Assembly (NCBI GenBank): GCA_046262495.1
Contig: JBHEMR010000001.1
Coordinates: forward strand, 1 to 10,136
Origin: GCA-003244245 sp046262495
Lineage (GTDB): Bacteria > Actinomycetota > Actinomycetes > Mycobacteriales > Pseudonocardiaceae
Reading direction: 5' to 3'
DNA: 10,136 nt
The notes below the pieces were generated by a model. The model saw nothing but the letters and a program-made list of their open reading frames with translations. It had not been told where the DNA came from and ran no database searches. Positions 5,080 to 10,136 of this stretch are shown in pieces. The first letter of the stretch is position 1; every line of letters begins with the position of its first letter. Made by a program: the position numbers and the translations under genes.

Positions 5080-6552
5080 ATGAATCTGTGGCGTACAAAG
5101 ACCATCGAGCAGTCCATCGCGGATACCGAGGAACCCACGCACCAGCTCCGTAAGCGGCTAGGTCCGATTGATCTGACCGTCTTCGGGGTGGGGGTGGTCA
5201 TCGGTACTGGCATTTTCGTGCTCACCGGCAAGGCCGCCGGGGTCCAGGCCGGTCCGGCCGTCGCGCTGTCGTTCGTCTTCGCGGGCATCGCCTGCGCGCT
5301 CGCCGCGCTGTGTTATGCGGAGTTCGCCAGTACGGTGCCGGTGGCAGGCTCCGCGTATACCTTCTCCTACGCCAGTCTCGGCGAGCTGGTGGCATGGATC
5401 ATCGGCTGGGACCTCATCCTTGAGCTCGCTCTCGGAGCCAGCACGGTGGCGGTCGGCTGGTCGACCTACTTCGCTGACGTGATGAAGCAGTTGAGCATCA
5501 CCATCCCCGAGTGGGCTTACGGCACTGGACACAACCTGGTCGCCGCCGTGATCGTCTTGATCCTCACCGGCATCATCTGCCTGGGAATCAAGGTTTCCTC
5601 GCAGGTGAACATCGTGATCGTCGCGATCAAGCTCGCCGTTGTGCTGTTTGTGATCGTGGCCGGGCTGTTTTACATCAAGGCCAGCAACTACTCACCGTTC
5701 ATCCCGCCGGCCGGCTCGCCGCCCGCTGGTGGCGCGCAAAGCACACCGTCGCTGTTGCAGGATCTCGGTTTCGCACCCGGCTCCTTCGGCGTCACCGGCA
5801 TCTTTACTGGTGCCGCGCTGGTCTTCTTCGCGTTCATCGGCTTCGACATCGTTGCGACCGCCGCGGAGGAAACCCGGAACCCGCAACGGGACATGCCGAT
5901 CGGGATTCTCGGCGCGCTAGGTATCTGTACGACGCTCTACGTCGCGGTGTCGCTGGTGATCACCGGGATGGTGAAGTACACCTCGATCAAGATTGACGCG
6001 CCGCTGGCTGAGGCCTTCCGCTCGGTCGGCAAACCGGCCTTCGCGACAGTAATCTCGGTGGGGGCGCTGCTCGGCCTGACGACCGTCATGATGATCCTGC
6101 TGCTGGGTCAAAGCCGGGTCTTCTTCGCGATGAGCCGCGACCGGTTGCTGCCGCCGGGGTTCTCCACCGTGAGCGAGCGGTTCGGCACCCCGATCCGAAC
6201 CACGATCACGACCGGCGTCGCGGTGGCCGTCATCTCCACGTTCGTGCCACTCAGCGAGCTGGCCGAGCTCGTCAACATTGGTACCTTGTTCGCCTTCGTT
6301 CTCGTCGCCATCGGCGTCCTGGTGCTGCGCCGCAGCCGTCCTGACCTGCCCCGAGCGTTTCGCTGCCCCGGCGTCCCGGTTGTCCCCATCCTCGCGGTGC
6401 TGGCATCGTTCTATCTGATGCTCAACCTGCCGGCAGCCACCTGGATCCGGTTCGCCGTGTGGATGGCCGTCGGGTTCGTCGTGTATTTCGTCTACGGTGC
6501 CAGACACAGTCGGCTTCGCACCGACCCGAACTACGCCCGCGCGATTGACTAG
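5080..6552 (+). CDS. APC-superfamily amino acid permease (cationic amino acid transporter type)
   Basis: This 490-residue inner-membrane transporter belongs to the amino acid-polyamine-organocation superfamily. A basic cytoplasmic N-terminus (1-28) is followed by the first helix with the substrate-binding signature GVVIGTGIF (38-46). The second helix region contains ALCYAEFASTVPVAGSAYTFSYASLGELVAWIIGWDLILE, a pattern typical of the CAT/YfnA-like branch. About twelve hydrophobic segments can be counted, including one with FFAFIGFDIVATAAEETRNPQRDMP, the family's conserved helix-loop. The C-terminus is short and basic. Length is normal for the 12-helix branch (about 460-500). The likely role is proton-coupled amino acid uptake; the substrate cannot be read from sequence. 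It has its own strong ribosome binding site, stands alone, and converges with the csbD-like gene 36 bases beyond its stop. Confidence 0.9.
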   Translation: MNLWRTKTIEQSIADTEEPTHQLRKRLGPIDLTVFGVGVVIGTGIFVLTGKAAGVQAGPAVALSFVFAGIACALAALCYAEFASTVPVAGSAYTFSYASLGELVAWIIGWDLILELALGASTVAVGWSTYFADVMKQLSITIPEWAYGTGHNLVAAVIVLILTGIICLGIKVSSQVNIVIVAIKLAVVLFVIVAGLFYIKASNYSPFIPPAGSPPAGGAQSTPSLLQDLGFAPGSFGVTGIFTGAALVFFAFIGFDIVATAAEETRNPQRDMPIGILGALGICTTLYVAVSLVITGMVKYTSIKIDAPLAEAFRSVGKPAFATVISVGALLGLTTVMMILLLGQSRVFFAMSRDRLLPPGFSTVSERFGTPIRTTITTGVAVAVISTFVPLSELAELVNIGTLFAFVLVAIGVLVLRRSRPDLPRAFRCPGVPVVPILAVLASFYLMLNLPAATWIRFAVWMAVGFVVYFVYGARHSRLRTDPNYARAID

Positions 6553-6588
6553 AGCGCAGCGCGCCAGCACTCGGGGCCGTGGTAGGGC

Positions 6589-6759
6589 CTACTTGAAGGT
6601 GTCTTTGATTTTTTCACCGGCCTGCTTGAGTTTGGCCTTGACCTGATCTGCCTTTCCCTCAGCTTTGAGTTCGTTGTCACCGGTAGCGCGACCCGTGGCT
6701 TCTTTGCTCTTGCCTTTGAGCTCTTCGACCTTGTTCTTGGCCTTGTCCACAAAACTCAT
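6589..6759 (-). CDS. CsbD-like stress protein
   Basis: This is a 56-residue, highly charged, soluble protein. It opens MSFVDKAKNKVEELKGKSKE and contains ATGRATGDNELKAEGKADQVKAKLKQ, the CsbD family signature (GK-x-KE-x-x-G, then ELKAEGKADQ). CsbD proteins are general-stress proteins in many bacteria (sigma-B regulated in Bacillus); their molecular role is unknown. ATG 6759 is chosen because GGGAGA lies just upstream and the family begins here. A longer frame upstream encodes proline/arginine-rich sequence without family likeness. A TATCCT box (6811-6806) lies 46 bases ahead and could be its -10. The neighbouring genes on both sides are on the opposite strand. Confidence 0.9.
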   Translation of the reverse strand: MSFVDKAKNKVEELKGKSKEATGRATGDNELKAEGKADQVKAKLKQAGEKIKDTFK

Positions 6760-6777
6760 GGTGTTCTCCCTGTCCTG

Positions 6778-6795
6778 CACCCACCTGGTGGGGTG
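6778..6795. promoter_or_regulatory. Imperfect palindrome in the csbD-like 5' leader
   Basis: CACCCACC-TGG-TGGGGTG at 6778-6795 is a near-perfect inverted repeat with one bulged base. It lies between the TATCCT box (6811-6806) and the start codon (6759), so it could be an operator or a leader hairpin. Confidence 0.25.
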
Positions 6796-6805
6796 CTCTC
6801 GGTCA

Positions 6806-6811
6806 AGGATA
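6806..6811 (-). promoter_or_regulatory. Candidate -10 box of the csbD-like gene
   Basis: TATCCT on the minus strand matches TAnnnT and is placed 46 bases before the start codon. No matching TTGACA -35 or sigma-B type GTTT/GGGTA pair is visible, so the sigma factor is unknown. Confidence 0.25.
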
Positions 6812-6882
6812 GTCGGGCCGGGACGCCGGCGCCTGTTCGTCGTTGCGCCGCTGGACCAGCCTCTGTCGCTGCCCGCCCGACG

Positions 6883-6904
6883 CACCCCCGGTGCCCCGGG
6901 GGTG
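6883..6904. promoter_or_regulatory. Perfect 9-bp inverted repeat in the csbD/PAP2 divergent promoter region
   Basis: CACCCCCGG (6883-6891) and CCGGGGGTG (6896-6904) are perfect complements with a 4-base gap. The repeat ends 6 bases before the TACTGT box of the PAP2 gene, so it covers the -35 region. A regulator binding here could repress PAP2. It is 124 bases ahead of the csbD-like start. Confidence 0.45.
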
Positions 6905-6910
6905 TGGCAC

Positions 6911-6916
6911 TACTGT
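6911..6916 (+). promoter_or_regulatory. Candidate -10 box of the PAP2 gene
   Basis: TACTGT matches TAnnnT and ends 8 bases before the ATG at 6925. No ribosome binding site precedes that ATG, so a leaderless transcript is likely if this box is used. Confidence 0.35.
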
Positions 6917-6924
6917 GACCCGTC

Positions 6925-7551
6925 ATGCGTGAAGGGTTAGGCAGCATGGCACAGCACCTGAACCGGTGTGAAGCCGATGCGGTGGCGCGGAGCCCTGTGC
7001 TGCCCGCGGACCAACCTGCTCGCCCGGTGACGGTGTTGACCGAAGCCGCGCGCGGTGGCGTGTTGTGGGTGGGTATCGCTGCCGCGCTGGCTGCTCGCCA
7101 AGGGCGCACTCGGTGTGCCGCCAGGGACGGTGTCGTGGCGGTAGCAGTGGCCAGTGCCAGCTCGCATCTGGTCGGGCGGTGGTTACCCAGACGGCGTCCC
7201 GAAGCTGGTCATCTACCGGCGTATCAGGCTTTGGTGCATAAGCCGACGTCGTCTTCATTTCCCTCGGCTCATGCGGCCACGGTGGCGGCTTTCACCACTG
7301 CGGTAGCGTGCGAAAGCCCGATCGCCGGTGTCGTGGTGGCACCGCTGGCGGTGGCAGTGGCCCATTCCCGGTTGCGTACCAGGGCGCACTGGCCCAGCGA
7401 CGTGGTCGCCGGCGCGCTGTGGGGAATTGCCGTGGGGGTGGCCACGCGACGCTTGCTCCGACTACTGGCCGCCGCCGACAGCATCCAAGTCGCTCGGTTC
7501 GTCGCGGGATTAGTGCTGCAACGGCACCTCGGCGTGTCGCCGCAGTACTAG
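6925..7551 (+). CDS. PAP2-family phosphatase
   Basis: This is a 208-residue membrane-associated protein with phosphatidic acid phosphatase type 2 motifs. The first is weak (GRWLPRRRP, 84-92, arginine-rich with no clear lysine). The second is SSFPSAHA (110-117), with alanine where PSGH is more usual. The third is SRLRTRAHWPSD (148-159), giving the catalytic SR-x5-H-x3-D set: R149, nucleophile H155 and D159. Hydrophobic helices run about 44-57, 68-82, 117-128, 132-147 and 159-174. PAP2 enzymes dephosphorylate lipid phosphates or undecaprenyl pyrophosphate at the membrane; the substrate cannot be told. The start is ATG 6925 because a TACTGT box lies 8 bases upstream; ATG 6946 with a nearby AAGGG is an alternative that removes seven residues. 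It converges with the broken pyrophosphatase, 15 bases apart. Confidence 0.85.
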   Translation: MREGLGSMAQHLNRCEADAVARSPVLPADQPARPVTVLTEAARGGVLWVGIAAALAARQGRTRCAARDGVVAVAVASASSHLVGRWLPRRRPEAGHLPAYQALVHKPTSSSFPSAHAATVAAFTTAVACESPIAGVVVAPLAVAVAHSRLRTRAHWPSDVVAGALWGIAVGVATRRLLRLLAAADSIQVARFVAGLVLQRHLGVSPQY

Positions 7552-7566
7552 CTCAGAGCAGCCGAC

Positions 7567-8091
7567 TTACGACCCGCCGGAGTTCGGACGGGTCTGCTCA
7601 CCGGTGCCATCGCCTGTGCCATTCGGCGCAGCCCGAGTGAGGACCCGCTGCGCCGCTGCGGCCCCCTCATACCCGTCGGACTGGGTTTGGCTGTCCTGGT
7701 CGAGACTGCGGTAGATGTCAAAGAAGTTGGCGATCTCGGCGAGCTGGTGCGCCGGCAGCTGAGATAGCTCGTCGACCTCGACGTAGGCGGGCTCACCCTC
7801 GGGTACACATACCAGTTTTGCTTCGCGGCCGTGCCCAGTCAGGATTCAGAAGACCCCGATCGGCCGGGCCCGCACCCGCACCCCGGGATAGGTCGGCTCA
7901 ATCGTGAGTACCAACGCGTCGAGCGGTTCGTCGTCGGACCCGAGCGCGCCTGGAACGTAGCCGTAGTCGGCCGGAAAAGCGAACGCCCCAGGCAGCCGTC
8001 GGTCGAGCCAGACCAACCCGGTCTGCTCATCGATCTCGTACTTGTTGCGACTGCCGCGCGGCGTCTCCACCACGACTTCGATCATCTCCAC
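7567..8091 (-). pseudogene. ppa: Inorganic pyrophosphatase with in-frame TGA stop
   Basis: Reading from GTG 8091 (or ATG 8085) gives a soluble family I pyrophosphatase N-terminus: VVVETPRGSRNKYEID, LDRRLPG, FPADYGYVPG and DEPLDALVL. After GVF at codon 81 there is a TGA (7848-7846). The same frame then continues with ILTGHGREAKLVCVPEGEP, a diverged LAEIANFFDIYRSLD, and ends at TAA 7567-7569. The total of about 174 codons matches the family length (160-175). The TGA sits where relatives often carry tryptophan (VFWM), so a single TGG-to-TGA change is the simplest cause. Several catalytic positions also differ from E. coli Ppa: by my alignment Y51F, D67E, D97T, E98G, D102E and K142R. The stop and the lost acids together argue for a decayed gene. 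TATCCT ends 7 bases before the GTG. Confidence 0.75.
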
Positions 8092-8098
8092 GCCGAGC

Positions 8099-8104
8099 AG
8101 GATA
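8099..8104 (-). promoter_or_regulatory. Candidate -10 box of the broken pyrophosphatase gene
   Basis: TATCCT on the minus strand ends 7 bases before GTG 8091, again the spacing of a leaderless start. It supports GTG 8091 over the ATG two codons later. Confidence 0.35.
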
Positions 8105-8141
8105 GGGCCAGCATGGCCGGCGGGGCCATTGAAGACCTGCA

Positions 8142-8395
8142 GACGCCGTAACGAGCAGGGACCGGCGCGACGACCTGGTGCACAACCTCGTCACGCAGCT
8201 GTCCCAGTGCGATCGGCCGATTCAGGAACGGATGGTGTGGCACTTCCTGCCGTCGAGGACGACCTCGGCCTGCGAGTTGGAGACGGGCTGGGTATCAGCC
8301 CCAGCGACGTGGCCGGCTTAGAGCACGTTGGCCAGCCAAGACCTATCTGAATCCGACCGGCAGCGGCTGGCGAACCTAGGCAAATTAGTAGCAGC
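8142..8395 (+). pseudogene. Frame-broken fragment resembling a heme catalase C-terminus
   Basis: Three consecutive pieces on the + strand read as one protein if two single-base shifts are allowed. Frame 3 (about 8142-8250) gives RDDLVHNLVTQLSQCDRPIQ then ERMVWHFL. Frame 2 (about 8249-8329) gives VEDDLGLRVGDGLGISPSDV. Frame 3 again (from 8331) gives SQDLSESDRQRLANLGKLV. The order 'LVxN(I/L)V..L...IQERM.WHF...(D/E)..(G/Y)xRVxxGLGI' is how the C-terminal helical region of many bacterial catalases reads. The first shift falls near 8247-8252 and the compensating one near 8327-8331. The 3' end overlaps the end of glgX on the other strand. Nothing of the catalytic heme domain is present, so it is a remnant. 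The assignment is from memory of the family pattern and needs a profile search. Confidence 0.45.
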
Positions 8396-10136
8396 GCCGC
8401 AGTACCAGCATGGCTCTGGCCTGGGCCCGCAACTTGCCGCCCGGTACGGCGTCGCGTTGCTTGCGGCGGGCGTTGGCCAGCAGCGGGTCGGTGGTATCTA
8501 CGACGAGCTCCCAGCTCCGGCCATATGCGGAGTCGGGCAGGGTGAACATGATTGGTCGGTGGTGGGCATTGAACAGGAGCAGGAACGAATCGTCGATGAT
8601 CCGTTCGCCGAGATCATCGACTTCGGGGATACCCCGGCCGTTGAGGAAGATCGCGACGCTTTTGGTGGACGGGACGTTCCAGTCCTCCTCGCTCATCTGC
8701 TGCCCATCAGGGCGCAGCCAGGCGATGTCCTCGATGTTGGAGCCCCGGATCGAGCGGCCCTGAAAGAACCGGCGACGACGAAACACCGGGTGCTCGGCGC
8801 GCAGCCGGGTGACCCCGGCGATGAACTCGGTGAAGACCGAGTTCAGCCGCGCCTCGTCCCAGTCCACCCAGCTGATCTTGCCGTCCTGGCAGTAGACGTT
8901 GTTGTTGCCCTCTTGGGTGCGGCCTAGTTCGTCGCCGTGCGCGAGCATCGGAACGCCCTGGGAAAGCAACAGAGTGGTCAAAAAGTTGCGTTGCTGACGT
9001 TCCCGCAGCGCGATGATCTTGCCGTCCTCACTGGGACCCTCAACGCCACAGTTCCACGAGCGGTTGTGGCTCTCACCGTCGCGATTGCCCTCGCCATTCT
9101 CATCATTGTGTTTGTCGTTGTAGGACACCAGATCGTTTAACGTGAACCCGTCGTGCGCCGTCACGAAATTGATCGAGGCGATCGGCCGGCGGCCGTCTAC
9201 TTCGTAGAGATCCGATGAGCCGGTGAACCGGGAGGCGAACTCGGCCAGCGTGGCCGGTTCGCCGCGCCAGAAATCGCGCACAGTATCGCGGTACTTACCA
9301 TTCCATTCCGTCCACAACGGCGGGAAGCCACCCACCTGGTAACCACCCTCGCCGACGTCCCACGGTTCAGCGATCAGCTTGACCTGGCTGACCACCGGGT
9401 CCTGGTTCACCAGATCGAAGAACGCCGACAGTCGATCCACCTCATGGAACTCCCGAGCCAAGGTGGCCGCAAGATCGAAACGGAACCCATCGACGTGCAT
9501 GTCCAACACCCAGTACCGCAACGAATCCATGATCAGCCGCAGCGACTCGTGATGCCGAACATTGAGACTGTTCCCGGTACCTGTGGTGTCGTAGTAGTGT
9601 TTCAGGTCACCGTCGACCAGCCGGTAGTAGGCTGGGTTGTCAATACCTCGAAAAGACAACGTCGGTCCGAGATGGTTGCCCTCTGCGGTGTGGTTGTAGA
9701 CCACATCGAGAATGACCTCGATGCCGGCCCGGTGCAACGCACGAACCATCGCCTTAAATTCCTGAACCTGCTGACCCCGGGTACCGAAGCAGGCGTAGTC
9801 GTTGTGCGGGGCAAAAAATCCGATGGTGTTGTAACCCCAGTAATTGGACAGCCCCCGCTCGACCAGGGTGGAGTCGTGCACGAACTGGTGCACCGGCATC
9901 AGCTCCACCGCAGTCACCCCGAGATCCCGCAAATGCTTGATCATAACCGGGTGCGCGAGACCGGAGTAACTGCCGCGGACATCATCAGGGATCCGAGGGT
10001 GGCGCATCGTCATGCCCTTGACGTGCGCCTCATAGATCACCGTCTCCTGATACGGAATCCGCAGCGGCCGGTCATCGGACCAGTCGAAAAACGGGTTGAC
10101 CACAACCGAGGTCATCGCATAAGGCGCGGAGTCGGC
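8385..10136 (-). CDS. glgX: Glycogen debranching enzyme GlgX/TreX (N-terminus beyond window)
   Basis: This is a GH13 isoamylase-type enzyme that cleaves alpha-1,6 branches of glycogen. Actinobacterial TreX works with TreY and TreZ to turn glycogen into trehalose. The window holds the last 583 codons, open to the right edge; the full protein is usually about 700 residues, so roughly the first 120-130, including most of the N-terminal CBM48-like domain, lie outside. Counting from the internal methionine at 10115, GH13 landmarks are VILDVVYNHTAEGN (134-147), GFRFDLA with nucleophile D214, KLIAEPWD with acid/base E250, and FVTAHDGFTLNDL with D322. The C-terminal beta domain is complete and ends RAQARAMLVLRRCY. 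The methionine at 10115 is not the start: the frame runs back through the edge and family conservation (VVVNPFFDW) already begins there. Residues 573-576 overlap the catalase-like remnant on the other strand. Confidence 0.93.
   Translation of the reverse strand, partial: ADSAPYAMTSVVVNPFFDWSDDRPLRIPYQETVIYEAHVKGMTMRHPRIPDDVRGSYSGLAHPVMIKHLRDLGVTAVELMPVHQFVHDSTLVERGLSNYWGYNTIGFFAPHNDYACFGTRGQQVQEFKAMVRALHRAGIEVILDVVYNHTAEGNHLGPTLSFRGIDNPAYYRLVDGDLKHYYDTTGTGNSLNVRHHESLRLIMDSLRYWVLDMHVDGFRFDLAATLAREFHEVDRLSAFFDLVNQDPVVSQVKLIAEPWDVGEGGYQVGGFPPLWTEWNGKYRDTVRDFWRGEPATLAEFASRFTGSSDLYEVDGRRPIASINFVTAHDGFTLNDLVSYNDKHNDENGEGNRDGESHNRSWNCGVEGPSEDGKIIALRERQQRNFLTTLLLSQGVPMLAHGDELGRTQEGNNNVYCQDGKISWVDWDEARLNSVFTEFIAGVTRLRAEHPVFRRRRFFQGRSIRGSNIEDIAWLRPDGQQMSEEDWNVPSTKSVAIFLNGRGIPEVDDLGERIIDDSFLLLFNAHHRPIMFTLPDSAYGRSWELVVDTTDPLLANARRKQRDAVPGGKLRAQARAMLVLRRCY

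Noticed and set aside
6553..6588. Hairpin between the permease and csbD-like gene
   Set aside because: Only GGCC pairs with GGCC (4 bp); too weak to call a terminator.
7548..7808. Minus-strand 86-residue frame near the pyrophosphatase end
   Set aside because: It is Ser/Arg/Pro-rich and shadows the pyrophosphatase C-terminal frame, which carries real family motifs.
1..10136. CRISPR arrays, tRNA genes, insertion sequences
   Set aside because: No repeat-spacer pattern, cloverleaf, transposase or terminal inverted repeats were seen on either strand.

Overview
The window is GC-rich DNA with typical actinobacterial codon use. Protein content (TreX-type GlgX, CsbD, a His-box fatty acid hydroxylase, a BREX-type ATPase) and several genes whose start codon lies 6-8 bases after a TAnnnT hexamer (leaderless-looking starts) fit a high-GC actinobacterium. 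The Pseudonocardiales are a guess, not a demonstrated placement.

Layout from left to right. (1) Positions 1-449, + strand: the end of an Hsp20 small heat-shock protein whose N-terminal part is out of frame with its alpha-crystallin domain, followed by a perfect 12-bp hairpin. (2) 561-1220, +: a fatty acid hydroxylase family membrane protein. (3) 4493-1385, - strand: a closed three-gene operon with two 4-base ATGA overlaps. It encodes a coiled-coil protein of unknown family with a small C-terminal repeat, a BrxC/BrxD-like (DUF2791) protein with a degraded nucleotide site, and an intact BrxD-like P-loop ATPase. No BREX methyltransferase, PglZ phosphatase or helicase is attached. This is the most interesting unit here. 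(4) 4494-5079: a 586-base gap. It holds a good minus-strand promoter (TTGACA, 18 bases, TAGAAA) and, about 160 bases downstream of it, a perfect 12-bp terminator-like hairpin. This is either a small RNA or an attenuated leader of the operon. (5) 5080-6552, +: an APC-superfamily amino acid permease. (6) 6759-6589, -: a 56-residue CsbD-like stress protein. (7) 6925-7551, +: a PAP2-family phosphatase with a strong palindrome at its promoter. (8) 8091-7567, -: an inorganic pyrophosphatase copy broken by one in-frame TGA and lacking several catalytic acids. (9) about 8142-8395, +: a frame-broken fragment that resembles a catalase C-terminus. (10) 10136-8385, -: glycogen debranching enzyme GlgX/TreX, cut off at its N-terminus by the window edge.

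As a whole this looks like an accessory stress-response neighbourhood (Hsp20, CsbD, lipid-modifying enzymes, glycogen/trehalose metabolism, catalase and pyrophosphatase remnants) with a defence-like ATPase operon set into it. The two remnants and the Hsp20 frame break show that parts of the region are decaying or were reshuffled, unless some breaks are sequencing errors.
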